8,781 nt of DNA from Pseudomonas sp. (GTDB taxonomy: Bacteria > Pseudomonadota > Gammaproteobacteria > Pseudomonadales > Pseudomonadaceae): the NCBI GenBank assembly GCA_003523465.1, contig DQAA01000093.1, positions 211 through 8,991 of the forward strand, read 5' to 3'. Position 1 is the stretch's first letter. Every line of letters starts with the position of its first letter. Under the pieces are notes generated by a model. That model made no database searches. It was not told the origin of the DNA and saw only the letters and a list, made by a program, of their open reading frames with translations. The position numbers and the translations under genes were made by a program. Of this stretch, positions 1 through 7,167 are shown in pieces.

Positions 1-231
1 CTGATGGTCTGGCTGCTGGAGCAGGAACCGGAAGGCGCCACCGACGAACTGCTCTACTGGTTCTCGCGACTCTCGCGGGAAAAACGCTTCACCCGCGAAC
101 GCCTCGACCGCCGCGAGTACTCCACCCGCGAACACCTGGTCAGCCTGCGCTCCTTCGCCCTGACATCCAGCCGCGAAACGTCGCCCGGACTTTCGCCCGA
201 ACCTGCTGCGAGCCCTACCCATGCATCTTGA
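1..231 (+). CDS. mksF: MksF condensin kleisin subunit, C-terminal fragment (cut by window start)
   Basis: This is an open frame with no start in the window, reading from base 1 (codon CTG) to TGA at 229-231. The visible 76 residues are a helical, charged segment (LLYWFSRLSREKRFTRERLDRREY), then a Ser/Pro-rich, probably disordered tail. The fragment alone is not diagnostic. The call rests on position: it lies directly upstream of, and overlaps by 11 bp, an MksE-like gene followed by the SMC-like mksB, which is the usual mksF-mksE-mksB order. MksF is the kleisin that bridges the SMC ATPase heads and recruits MksE in the cytoplasm. The overlap with mksE suggests translational coupling and balanced subunit synthesis. 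The ATG at base 4 is internal, not a start. Confidence 0.72.
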   Translation: MMVWLLEQEPEGATDELLYWFSRLSREKRFTRERLDRREYSTREHLVSLRSFALTSSRETSPGLSPEPAASPTHAS

Positions 232-925
232 TCTTTCCGAACTGTCCCAGCTCGCACCGATCTTCCGCGAGCTGTTCAAGGGCTTCCATATCAGCCGGCG
301 CGACCCGGAGCTGTACGCCCAGCTGTCGAACTTCCAGGACCAATACCGCGGCCTGTTCAAGGCGCTGGGCTACGAGCTGGTCTGCGACACCCGCGGCTTC
401 TACTATTTCGTCCCCGAGCAGGCCGCCGCCCAGGTCAACAAGACCGCGCAACGCCTGGCGCTGTTCACCTTCATCCTCGTCGAGCACCTTGCCGACCAGG
501 GCCGCGACCCGATGTCGGTACTGGATGGCGGCAGCCTCGGCCGTGACGAACTGCCGTCGATGCTCGACAAGTACCGCGATCTGTTCCTCCAGGCCGAAGT
601 GCAGACCCCGGAAGAGCTGGAAGAAAAGATCATGCGCCGCATGACCCAGCTCGGTTTCGCTCACGAAGAGAACGGCATCTACCGCTTCCTGCCGCCGATG
701 CACCGCTTCCTCGATGTCTGCCTCTCGGTCCAGCAGGACCGCGACCTGGCCGCCAGCCTGCACAGCAACCTGCCGCTGCCGACCCCGGTGCTGGTGGTCG
801 AGGAAACCCCGGAAGAACTCAACCGCACCGACGACCCGCTGGACCTCGAGCCCTTCGCCGAGGAAAGCGAAGAAGAAGCCCTGGCCCGGGCCATCGCCGA
901 AGAGCAACAGGAGATTGACGCATGA
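221..925 (+). CDS. mksE: MksE, winged-helix subunit of the MksBEF condensin
   Basis: The gene encodes 234 aa. MksE-type proteins bind the kleisin MksF and help control DNA binding by the SMC-like MksB, as MukE does in MukBEF. Residues about 1-165 form a compact alpha/beta-alpha region consistent with paired winged helices: LFKALGYELVCDTRGFYYFVPE at about 45-66 and MTQLGFAHEENGIYRFLP at about 141-158 each look like a helix followed by a beta-wing. Residues about 194-234 form a strongly acidic tail rich in Glu and Asp. The ATG at 221 lies inside the end of mksF, and no strong Shine-Dalgarno precedes it, so it probably relies on coupled translation. The stop overlaps the mksB start in an ATGA. 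An opposite-strand frame over the same bases is a GC-bias shadow. The family call comes from operon context plus this fold pattern. Confidence 0.85.
   Translation: MHLDLSELSQLAPIFRELFKGFHISRRDPELYAQLSNFQDQYRGLFKALGYELVCDTRGFYYFVPEQAAAQVNKTAQRLALFTFILVEHLADQGRDPMSVLDGGSLGRDELPSMLDKYRDLFLQAEVQTPEELEEKIMRRMTQLGFAHEENGIYRFLPPMHRFLDVCLSVQQDRDLAASLHSNLPLPTPVLVVEETPEELNRTDDPLDLEPFAEESEEEALARAIAEEQQEIDA
909..913 (+). promoter_or_regulatory. Ribosome binding site of mksB
   Basis: AGGAG lies inside the 3' end of mksE, 8 nt before the ATG at 922. It fixes the mksB start at the ATGA overlap and indicates that mksB can be initiated efficiently as well as by coupling. Confidence 0.75.
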
Positions 926-3753
926 GCCAGGAACGCTACGGCATCCGCCGTTTCGCATTGCTCAACACCGCCGGCTACAGCCTTGGCCTGTTCCCCCTGG
1001 AACACCCGCTGTCGGTCTACGGTGCCAACAACCTGGGCAAGAGTGCCTCGATCAACGCCCTGCAGTTCCCGATCCTGGCGCGCATGTCGGACATGAGCTT
1101 CGGCAAGTACAGCCTGGAGCAGTCGCGGCGCTTCTACTTCGCCAGCGACACCAGCTACATCCTCTGCGAGGTCAACCTGCCCCACGGCCCGCACGTGATC
1201 GGCGTGGTCGGGCGCGGCCCGGGCGGCGGTTTCGGTCACCAGTTCTTCGCCTATGCCGGCGAGCTGGACCTGGCCCACTACCAGAAGAACGACACCTGCC
1301 TGCGCCAGAAGGAATTGTTCAGCAACCTCGAACGCAACGGCCTGAAAGCCTACGAACTCAAGCCTGATGAACTGCGCCGGCTGCTGGTCGGCGGGCACAC
1401 CTCGATCCCGCTGGACCTGACCCTGATCCCGCTGCGCTCCACCAGCGAGCAGAGCCTGAAGACCTTCCGCGCCCTGTTCATCAACCTGCTGCACATGCGC
1501 GAGATCACCGCGGCCAAGCTCAAGCAGCTGTTCCTCGATGCCTTCGAGCACAGCCTGCGCTCCGGCAGCGTCGACTACATCGCCGCCTGCGACGAGGCCT
1601 TCCGCGACGTGCGGCGCATGGAGCAGGACTACAACTCGCTGGTGGCCGCCGGGCCGCTGGTCGAAGCGCTTGCCAACGGCGTGGGCCAGCGCGACATCCT
1701 GCGCGGCAAGCTGCATCGCCTGTCGCCGCTGCTCGATTCGCTGCTGGGTACCTGGCAGGACTACTCCAGCGCGCGCAAGGAAGAGCTGGTCATCCAGTCC
1801 GAACACTACCGCGGCGAGCAGGACGCCCTGCAGAACGACCAGCGCAACGGCACCCAGGAGCTGATGCGCCTGGAGCGCGAGATCAGCGGCATCCAGCGCT
1901 GGCTCGGCGAGTTGTCGGTACTGAAGAATCGCTTCGCCCTGGTCGATGACGTCAAGGTGCTGGAGCAGCAACTGCTGGCGGCCAAGGACGCCCACGACGA
2001 GCTGGCCGGTGCCCTGGCCCAGTCCCGTCAATTCAGTGCGGAAGACCTCGAAGAGCGCCTGCGCGACCTGGAAAAGCGCCTGAAATCGGTGAAGCAGCAG
2101 CTCGACCACGCCGACAACAACAGCTACGCCCGCCTGCGCGAGGAGTTCTCCCAGCAGGATGTCGAGCGCCTGATGCGCCTGTTCAACGGCGCGCTGTTCA
2201 GCCTGCCGCTGGGCGAGCGCGGTATCGAGCTGGACGAGAGCGATGTCTGGATCAAGACCCTCGAAACGCTGCTGGACGGCTTCAAGGGCGAGCGCTTCGA
2301 AGTCCCCGGTATCTCCGTCGACCTCTCGCATATCGAGCCGCCAGCACTGCAGGCCCTGGCTGACCGTGCCGCCCTGCGCGACCAGAAGGAGCGTCTGGAA
2401 AAGGAGCTCAAGCAGCTCAAGACCCAGCAATCCGTAGCCGCCGACCGCGCCGCGAGCAAGACCCAGACCGAAACCCTGTATCAGCAGGTGCTGGACGCGC
2501 AGAAGGCCCTCGAGGACTTCCGCCGCAGCCAGACCCTGGGCGCCGAGGAAGGCGACAAGCTGGAACAGCTGGCGCAACTGGAAGCCGCCCAGGACGAACT
2601 CAAGCGCTCCAGCGACGCCTTCACCGAGCGCGTTCAGCAGCTCTCGGCCAAGCTGCAACTGGTGGGCCGGCAGATCGCCGATATGGAAGCCAAGCAACGC
2701 ACCCTCGACGACGCCTTGCGCCGCCGCCAACTGCTGCCGGCGGACCTGCCGTTCGGCACGCCGTTCATGGAGCCGGTGGATGACTCCATGGACAACCTGC
2801 TGCCGTTGCTCAACGACTATCAGGACAGCTGGCAAGGCCTGCTGCGGGTCGACAACCAGATCGAGGCGCTGTACGCCCAGGTACGCCTCAAGGGCGTGGC
2901 CAAGTTCGACAGCGAAGACGACATGGAGCGCCGCCTGCAGCTGCTGATCAATGCCTATGCGCACCGCACCGACGAAGCCCTGACCCTGGGCAAGGCGCGG
3001 CGTGCGGCGGTCACCGATATTGCCCGGACCCTGCGCAACATCCGCAGCGACTACGACAGCCTCGAACACCAGCTGGCCCTGTTCAACCGCGAGATCAACC
3101 GTCGCCAGGTCTCCAACCTGGAGAGCTTCCGCATCGTCCTGGCGCCGAACAAGGAAGCGCTCAAGCACATCGACCAGATCATCCACAGCGCCGGCCAGTA
3201 CGAGGAAGGCGAGACCCTGTCGGTGTTCGACCTGAGCCAGAGCGCCGACCAGGACAACAAGAACGAGGAAGCCAAGGAATACCTGGCCCGCCTCGTTGCC
3301 GCCAACCACAACCAGCTGGGCTTGAAGGACCTGTTCGAACTGGCCTTCGAGATCACCAAGGTCAACGGCCAGCCGGTGATCCACACCGACATCGACGGCG
3401 CCGCCTCCAACGGCACCACCATGACCATCAAGGCGCTGACCAACATGTACCTGTTGCTGCACCTGATGGACCGCGACCTCGCCGGTCGCGTACGCCTGCC
3501 GTACTACCTCGACGAAGCGGCGGACATCGACGAACGCAACCAGGCCGCACTGCTGGAAACCAGCCTGCAACTGGGCTTCGTACCGATTCTGGCGAGCGTG
3601 AAGCCGCAGGTCTCGGCGCGGGTGGCGATCGACCTGGAAGGCGGCAGTGGTCCGAACGGGATCTACATCGACGAGGCGGACTGGAAGTACATCAGTCGGC
3701 GGGATGTGGAGAAGGCGGTGGTGCGGGAAGAGGCGGAAGAGACTTCAGTCTGA
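922..3753 (+). CDS. mksB: MksB, SMC-like condensin ATPase
   Basis: The gene encodes 943 aa, an SMC/MukB-related ATPase that would act with MksE and MksF on chromosome organisation or, in related systems, on foreign plasmids. The N-terminal head has a Walker A motif GANNLGKS (34-41). The C-terminal head has a signature-like SNGT (829-832) within DGAASNGTTMTI and a Walker B LPYYLDE (D864, E865). Between the heads are two coiled-coil arms, about 283-405 and 480-600, rich in Glu/Lys/Gln/Leu heptads. A non-coiled hinge-like region lies at about 412-475. The arms are much shorter than in MukB (about 1,490 aa), as is typical of Mks proteins. The start is an ATG in the ATGA overlap with mksE, behind AGGAG. 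It is the last gene of the operon; no mksG/jetD follows. Opposite-strand open frames of over 900 codons here are shadows. Confidence 0.92.
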   Translation: MSQERYGIRRFALLNTAGYSLGLFPLEHPLSVYGANNLGKSASINALQFPILARMSDMSFGKYSLEQSRRFYFASDTSYILCEVNLPHGPHVIGVVGRGPGGGFGHQFFAYAGELDLAHYQKNDTCLRQKELFSNLERNGLKAYELKPDELRRLLVGGHTSIPLDLTLIPLRSTSEQSLKTFRALFINLLHMREITAAKLKQLFLDAFEHSLRSGSVDYIAACDEAFRDVRRMEQDYNSLVAAGPLVEALANGVGQRDILRGKLHRLSPLLDSLLGTWQDYSSARKEELVIQSEHYRGEQDALQNDQRNGTQELMRLEREISGIQRWLGELSVLKNRFALVDDVKVLEQQLLAAKDAHDELAGALAQSRQFSAEDLEERLRDLEKRLKSVKQQLDHADNNSYARLREEFSQQDVERLMRLFNGALFSLPLGERGIELDESDVWIKTLETLLDGFKGERFEVPGISVDLSHIEPPALQALADRAALRDQKERLEKELKQLKTQQSVAADRAASKTQTETLYQQVLDAQKALEDFRRSQTLGAEEGDKLEQLAQLEAAQDELKRSSDAFTERVQQLSAKLQLVGRQIADMEAKQRTLDDALRRRQLLPADLPFGTPFMEPVDDSMDNLLPLLNDYQDSWQGLLRVDNQIEALYAQVRLKGVAKFDSEDDMERRLQLLINAYAHRTDEALTLGKARRAAVTDIARTLRNIRSDYDSLEHQLALFNREINRRQVSNLESFRIVLAPNKEALKHIDQIIHSAGQYEEGETLSVFDLSQSADQDNKNEEAKEYLARLVAANHNQLGLKDLFELAFEITKVNGQPVIHTDIDGAASNGTTMTIKALTNMYLLLHLMDRDLAGRVRLPYYLDEAADIDERNQAALLETSLQLGFVPILASVKPQVSARVAIDLEGGSGPNGIYIDEADWKYISRRDVEKAVVREEAEETSV

Positions 3754-3762
3754 AAGTGATGC

Positions 3763-3780
3763 GGGGCTCTCTCGGGCCCC
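3763..3780 (+). terminator. Possible hairpin after mksB (weak terminator candidate)
   Basis: GGGGCTC-TCTC-GGGCCCC can form a 7-bp stem (one G-U pair) with a 4-nt loop, 9 nt after the mksB stop. No T-run follows, and its 3' arm is shared with the outer left REP arm, so the two structures exclude each other. It could help end mksB transcription together with the REPIN, but it is not a classic intrinsic terminator. Confidence 0.3.
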
Positions 3781-3858
3781 ATCGCCGGCAACGCCGGCTC
3801 CCACAAGTATCGAGTACACCGCGAAACCTGTGGGAGCCGGCGTTGCCGGCGATAGGGC
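3776..3858. repeat. REPIN: two inverted REP elements between convergent genes
   Basis: The left arm (3776-3805) and right arm (3829-3858) are reverse complements over 30 bp with one mismatch (C3780 opposite A3854). They are separated by 23 bp. Each arm contains its own small hairpin, GCCGGC-gtt-GCCGGC or its complement, next to a conserved TGTGGGAG end. This is the standard architecture of Pseudomonas REP sequences mobilised in trans by RAYT (TnpA-REP) transposases, and a head-to-head pair is a REPIN. It fills almost the whole 115-bp gap between the mksB and glcB stop codons, where it could form a long mRNA hairpin on either transcript and shield 3' ends or stop convergent read-through. No transposase gene is in the window. 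Confidence 0.9.
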
Positions 3859-3868
3859 TGTACATCAC

Positions 3869-6046
3869 TTACAGGCCGTTACGGGCCTTGTACTCGCGAC
3901 GACGACGATGCAGAACCGGCTCGGTATAGCCGTTCGGTTGCTTGGCACCTTCGACCACCAGCTCGACTGCCGCCTGGAAGGCGATGTTGCTGTCGAAGTC
4001 CGGTGCCAGCGGGCGGTACAGCGCATCGTTGGCGTTCTGCTTGTCCACCACCGGCGCCATGCGCTTCAGGCTTTCCAGCACCTGGGCCTCGCTGACCACG
4101 CCATGACGCAGCCAGTTGGCCAGCAGCTGGGCGGAGATACGCAGGGTGGCGCGGTCTTCCATCAGGCCGACATCGTTGATGTCCGGCACCTTCGAGCAAC
4201 CCACGCCCTGGTCGATCCAGCGCACCACATAGCCGAGGATGCCCTGGGCGTTGTTGTCCAGCTCGTTGCGGATCTCGTCTGCGGACCAGTTGGTGTCCGG
4301 CGCCAGCGGGATGGTCAGGATGTCGTCCACCGAAGCCGGGGCGCGCTTGGCCAGTTCGGCCTGGCGCTCCTTCACGTTGACCTTGTGGTAGTGCAGCACG
4401 TGCAGGGCGGCCGCGGTTGGCGACGGAACCCAGGCAGTGTTGGCACCGGCCAGCGGGTGGGCGATCTTCTGTTCCAGCATGTCGGCCATCAGGTCCGGCA
4501 TGGCCCACATGCCTTTACCGATCTGGGCGCGGCCTTGCAGACCGGTGGCCAGGCCGATATCGACGTTGGAGTTTTCGTAGGCACCGATCCATTTCTGCGC
4601 CTTCATGGCACCCTTGCGCACCATCGCGCCGGCTTCCATGGAGGTGTGGATCTCGTCGCCGGTACGGTCGAGGAAGCCGGTGTTGATGAACACCACGCGC
4701 TCGCTGGCCGCCTTGATACAGGCCTTGAGGTTGACCGTGGTACGGCGCTCCTCGTCCATGATCCCGACTTTCAGGGTGTTGTGCGGCAGGCCGAGCATGT
4801 CTTCGATACGGCCGAACAGCTCGTTGGTGAACGCCGCTTCTTCCGGACCGTGCATCTTCGGCTTGACGATGTACACCGAGCCCTTGCGGGTGTTCTTGCG
4901 GGTGGTGTTGCCGTTGAGGTTGTGCATCGCCGCCAGGTTGGTGACCAGGCCGTCGAGGATGCCCTCAGGGACTTCGTTGCCGTCCTTGTCGAGGATCGCG
5001 TCGATGGTCATCAGGTGACCGACGTTGCGCACGAACAGCAGCGAACGACCGTGCAGGGTGACGGTGCCACCGTTCGGCGTGGTGTATTCGCGGTCCGGGT
5101 TCATGGTGCGGGTGAAGGTCTGGCCGCCCTTGCTCACGCTTTCTGCCAGGTCGCCCTTCATCAGGCCCAGCCAGTTGCGGTAGACGATGACCTTGTCGTC
5201 GGCGTCCACGGCAGCGACGGAGTCTTCGCAGTCCATGATGGTGGTCAGCGCGGCTTCGACCAGCACGTCTTTGACGCCGGCGGCGTCGGTCTGGCCGACC
5301 GGAGTGGTCGGGTCGATCTGGATTTCGAAGTGCAGGTCGTTGTGCTTGAGCAGGATGCCGGTCGGCTCGGACGCCTGGCCCTGGAAGCCGATCAGTTGCG
5401 CGTCGTCACGCAGGCCGCTGTTGCTGCCGCCCTTGAGGGCAACGACCAGCTTGCCGCCGTCGATGCTGTAGCGGGTGGCGTCGACGTGGGAACCGGCGGC
5501 CAGTGGCGCGGACTCGTCGAGGAAGGCGCGGGCGAAGGCGATGACCTTGTCGCCGCGAACCTTGTTGTAGCCCTTGCCCTTCTCGGCGCCGCCTTCTTCG
5601 CTGATGGCGTCGGTGCCGTACAGCGCGTCATACAGCGAACCCCAGCGGGCGTTCGAGGCGTTGAGGGCGAAGCGGGCATTCATTACTGGAACGACCAGCT
5701 GCGGGCCGGCCATGACGGCGATTTCTTCGTCGACGTTCTGGGTGGACACCTGGAAATCCGTTGCTTCTGGCAGCAGATAACCAATTTCCTGAAGGAAAGC
5801 TTTGTAGGCGACGGCGTCATGGGCCTGGCCTTTGCGCGCCTGGTGCCAGGCATCGATCTGCGCTTGCAGGGTGTCGCGTTTGCTCAGCAGGGCTTTGTTC
5901 TTTGGAGCGAGGTCGTTGATGATCTTTTCCGCACCTGCCCAGAACTTCTCGGCGCTGACGCCGGTTCCGGGAATCGCTTCGTTGTTCACGAAGTCGAACA
6001 GGACTTTGGCGACCTGAAGGCCACCGACTTGAACGTGTTCAGTCAT
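3869..6046 (-). CDS. glcB: Malate synthase G
   Basis: The gene encodes 725 aa, close to the 723 aa of E. coli GlcB. The enzyme condenses glyoxylate with acetyl-CoA and water to give (S)-malate and CoA, the second step of the glyoxylate shunt, allowing growth on acetate, fatty acids and glycolate; it is cytoplasmic and Mg-dependent. Visible blocks are [15 protein letters not shown] (332-346, active-site Arg), [15 protein letters not shown] (426-440, metal-ligand Glu), [16 protein letters not shown] (453-468, metal-ligand Asp), [10 protein letters not shown] (614-623, redox-sensitive Cys617) and [10 protein letters not shown] (629-638, Asp631 as catalytic base, same number as in E. coli). The start is the ATG at 6046, giving MTEHVQVGG. 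An in-frame GTG 12 nt upstream is part of the Shine-Dalgarno. It is transcribed alone, convergent with mksB and divergent from the ACT-domain gene. Confidence 0.97.
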   Translation of the reverse strand: MTEHVQVGGLQVAKVLFDFVNNEAIPGTGVSAEKFWAGAEKIINDLAPKNKALLSKRDTLQAQIDAWHQARKGQAHDAVAYKAFLQEIGYLLPEATDFQVSTQNVDEEIAVMAGPQLVVPVMNARFALNASNARWGSLYDALYGTDAISEEGGAEKGKGYNKVRGDKVIAFARAFLDESAPLAAGSHVDATRYSIDGGKLVVALKGGSNSGLRDDAQLIGFQGQASEPTGILLKHNDLHFEIQIDPTTPVGQTDAAGVKDVLVEAALTTIMDCEDSVAAVDADDKVIVYRNWLGLMKGDLAESVSKGGQTFTRTMNPDREYTTPNGGTVTLHGRSLLFVRNVGHLMTIDAILDKDGNEVPEGILDGLVTNLAAMHNLNGNTTRKNTRKGSVYIVKPKMHGPEEAAFTNELFGRIEDMLGLPHNTLKVGIMDEERRTTVNLKACIKAASERVVFINTGFLDRTGDEIHTSMEAGAMVRKGAMKAQKWIGAYENSNVDIGLATGLQGRAQIGKGMWAMPDLMADMLEQKIAHPLAGANTAWVPSPTAAALHVLHYHKVNVKERQAELAKRAPASVDDILTIPLAPDTNWSADEIRNELDNNAQGILGYVVRWIDQGVGCSKVPDINDVGLMEDRATLRISAQLLANWLRHGVVSEAQVLESLKRMAPVVDKQNANDALYRPLAPDFDSNIAFQAAVELVVEGAKQPNGYTEPVLHRRRREYKARNGL

Positions 6047-6052
6047 TGCTTG

Positions 6053-6057
6053 CCTCA
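6053..6057 (-). promoter_or_regulatory. Ribosome binding site of glcB
   Basis: Read on the minus strand, TGAGG sits 6 nt before the ATG at 6046. This decides the start: the in-frame GTG at 6058 overlaps the Shine-Dalgarno and would add only Met-Arg-Gln-Ala. Confidence 0.75.
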
Positions 6058-6147
6058 CTCTGCTCAGCTATATCGCTTTTCTATTTATGCCTTACGCGCT
6101 TCTCTAAACACGGCACCAGGACATGCCCTGACGGACGACTGGATGCG

Positions 6148-6203
6148 GCTTGCCAGACAGGCCGGCAGGCGGTTGCGCATTTTCACAGGCGCTTGGCAGA
6201 CAT
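6148..6203. repeat. Imperfect 12-bp direct repeat pair upstream of glcB
   Basis: GCTTGCCAGACA (6148-6159) and GCTTGGCAGACA (6191-6202) match at 11 of 12 bases. They are 43 bp apart start to start, about four helical turns, so both would lie on the same face of the helix. They lie in the probable glcB leader. They could be a regulator's half-sites or chance. Confidence 0.4.
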
Positions 6204-6266
6204 CGGATCGGAACGTTTGTAGTCCACGCCGCGGCATACTACATGATGCGCTGCGCTTGTGAAAAT
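6179..6266. repeat. 14-bp inverted repeat pair flanking the glcB promoter candidate
   Basis: ATTTTCACAGGCGC (6179-6192) and GCGCTTGTGAAAAT (6253-6266) are reverse complements at 13 of 14 positions, with 60 bp between them. The right arm overlaps the proposed -35 element of glcB. The placement suits two operator copies bridged by a looped regulator, or a long-range leader hairpin, but no known operator is recognised. Confidence 0.5.
6236..6263 (-). promoter_or_regulatory. Candidate sigma-70 promoter of glcB
   Basis: On the minus strand, TTCACA (plus 6258-6263, 5 of 6 match to TTGACA) is followed after 16 bp by TAGTAT (plus 6236-6241, 4 of 6 match to TATAAT). Transcription would start near 6229, leaving a leader of about 180 nt before the glcB start. 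It was found by eye only. An alternative start in the A/T-rich stretch nearer the gene (about 6065-6115) is possible. Confidence 0.35.
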
Positions 6267-6285
6267 TAGACTAAATACGTCGTTC

Positions 6286-6303
6286 TGCGACCGTTTGGTC
6301 GCA
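6286..6303. promoter_or_regulatory. Perfect 7-bp inverted repeat, possible operator
   Basis: TGCGACC-GTTT-GGTCGCA is a perfect inverted repeat with a 4-bp spacer. It has no following T-run, so it is not a terminator. Its centre lies about 65 bp upstream of the proposed glcB start site, a usual place for an activator. It is also upstream of the divergent gene and could serve both. The binding protein is unknown. Confidence 0.4.
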
Positions 6304-6420
6304 TGGGGTCACGCTGGGAAGGGATATGTTCGCAAAAAACGTGTCAATTGTTCCAGATAAATCTTAAAACAGTACACGATTTGATTTTCCAGGCCCTGCG
6401 GCAGGTTGCCGCGCCTTGCC

Positions 6421-6426
6421 TATACT
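6421..6426 (+). promoter_or_regulatory. Candidate -10 element of the GcvR-like gene
   Basis: TATACT matches TATAAT at 5 of 6 positions and lies 59 bp before the GTG start, next to a partial TG extension (TTGCC just upstream). No good -35 hexamer is seen at 16-18 bp, so the promoter would be weak or activator-dependent. Low confidence. Confidence 0.3.
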
Positions 6427-6485
6427 TTCCCGACGCGCCGCTGCCTCGGGCGTTTCCACGGGTATTCCAGCAGAGGGTCGTCCGC

Positions 6486-7004
6486 GTGAACCATCTTGTC
6501 CTCACCGTTATCGCCGCCGACAAGGCCGGCCAGGTCGAGCGTATCGCCCAAACCATCGCCGAGCATAACGGCAACTGGCTGGAAAGCCGCATGTCGCGGA
6601 TGGCCGGGCAGTTCGCCGGGATCCTGCGCATCGCGGTGCCGGCCGAATCCCACGATGAACTGGTGGACGCCTTGCAAGCCTTGGGCGAGCGCGGCATTCG
6701 CGTGCTGATCGCCGAGAGCGGGATCGAGCCGTCCTGTTCCTGGAAGCCGATTGCCATGAGCCTGGTGGGCAATGACCGACCGGGGATCGTTCGCGATATT
6801 ACCCGCCTGCTGGCGGAGCAGGGGGTCAACGTCGAGCGACTGAGCACCGATGTGCGCCCGGCGCCGATGAGCAGCGAGCCGCTGTTCCATGCCGATGCCT
6901 TGCTCGCCGTGCCGCTGACCCTGTCGCTGGACAGCCTGCAATCGCGCCTGGAAGCGCTGGCCGACGACCTGATGGTCGAACTGGAACTGCGTCCGGAAGA
7001 GTAG
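6486..7004 (+). CDS. GcvR-like protein with two ACT domains
   Basis: The gene encodes 172 aa. Two ACT-type domains are visible: about 4-75, beginning LVLTVIAADKAGQVERIA, and about 88-168, beginning IAMSLVGNDRPGIVRDIT. Each has the beta-strand then D(K/R)xG turn that binds small ligands, often amino acids. This layout is that of GcvR, which in E. coli restrains the GcvA activator of the glycine cleavage operon in response to glycine. GcvR lacks a DNA-binding domain and acts through protein contact; none is seen here either. The start is GTG 6486, behind AGAGGG (6472-6477). An in-frame ATG at 6303 would add 61 residues without ACT character, encoded by AT-rich intergenic DNA. It is divergent from glcB, so a role linking glycine and glyoxylate is possible but inferred. 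No gcv gene is in the window, and the exact ligand is unknown. Confidence 0.85.
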   Translation: MNHLVLTVIAADKAGQVERIAQTIAEHNGNWLESRMSRMAGQFAGILRIAVPAESHDELVDALQALGERGIRVLIAESGIEPSCSWKPIAMSLVGNDRPGIVRDITRLLAEQGVNVERLSTDVRPAPMSSEPLFHADALLAVPLTLSLDSLQSRLEALADDLMVELELRPEE

Positions 7005-7167
7005 TTATCCCCACTCCACTTATCCCGTTTTCGCGGGGATCGCCCTGTGGATAAGCTGGGGGCTCACCCCGCCAGGCCACGCAAACCGTGGCTTTGCCAG
7101 GATTGAGCAAAAAATCGCCAGAAATCAGGGCCTTGTGCACAAAGCGCGGGGATGAGGGTGTGGATAA
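7005..7167. other. DnaA-box cluster (origin-like or DnaA-titrating locus)
   Basis: Two perfect DnaA boxes TTATCCACA read on the minus strand (plus 7046-7054 and 7159-7167). TTATCCCCA (7005-7013, one mismatch) directly follows the stop of the ACT gene. TTATCCC recurs at 7020 as a weak copy. TTGTGCACAA (7133-7142) is a perfect palindrome giving a one-mismatch box (to TTATNCACA) on each strand. AATCAGGGCCTTG (7123-7135) matches the IHF consensus at 12 of 13 positions. Both perfect boxes sit in a larger repeat, CGCGGGGAT-N5-TGTGGATAA. DnaA binds such boxes to open origins, to be titrated or reactivated, or to regulate genes. Known Pseudomonas oriC lies beside dnaA-rpmH, which are absent here, so a secondary site is more likely than the main origin. 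Confidence 0.6.

Larger units (their letters stand above)
6047..6485. other. Non-coding divergent intergenic region of glcB and the GcvR-like gene
   Basis: These 439 bases contain no convincing gene. The left half (about 6060-6265) has ordinary GC content with several short repeats. The right part (about 6320-6395) is a marked AT-rich island (AAAAAACG, AGATAAATCTTAAAAC, TTGATTTTCC) that stands out from the GC-rich surroundings. The open frames that cross the region are extensions or shadows: one extends the ACT protein by 61 unlikely residues, another is the antisense frame of glcB. The repeats and candidate promoters are listed separately. The length and repeat content suggest a multi-input regulatory region, most likely for glcB. 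Confidence 0.7.

Noticed and set aside
215..958. 247-codon minus-strand open frame opposite mksE
   Set aside because: It is a shadow of mksE, whose overlaps and downstream coupling are coherent; it has no motif of its own.
679..3570. 963-codon open frame on the minus strand opposite mksE/mksB
   Set aside because: It mirrors the codon phase of mksB, is Val/Leu/Gln/Ala-rich without domains, and covers genes with clear motifs. High GC removes stop codons in this frame.
6047..6058. GTG start at 6058 adding four residues to GlcB
   Set aside because: The GTG overlaps the Shine-Dalgarno of the ATG at 6046, and MTEHVQVGG is the expected family N-terminus.
3647..6262. 871-codon open frame on the plus strand opposite glcB
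   Set aside because: It is antisense to an unmistakable malate synthase G, crosses the REPIN, and has low-complexity Val/Gly/Asp/His composition with no recognisable domain.
6303..6485. Upstream ATG giving the ACT-domain protein 61 extra residues
   Set aside because: The extension comes from AT-rich intergenic DNA with promoter-like and palindromic elements, and lacks ACT character. The GTG at 6486 has a well-placed AGAGGG and starts exactly at the first ACT strand.
7074..7094. Hairpin AGGCCACG-caaac-CGTGGCTT as a second terminator
   Set aside because: Only three T residues follow, interrupted by GCC. The 11-bp stem at 7182 with its long T tract is a much better terminator.
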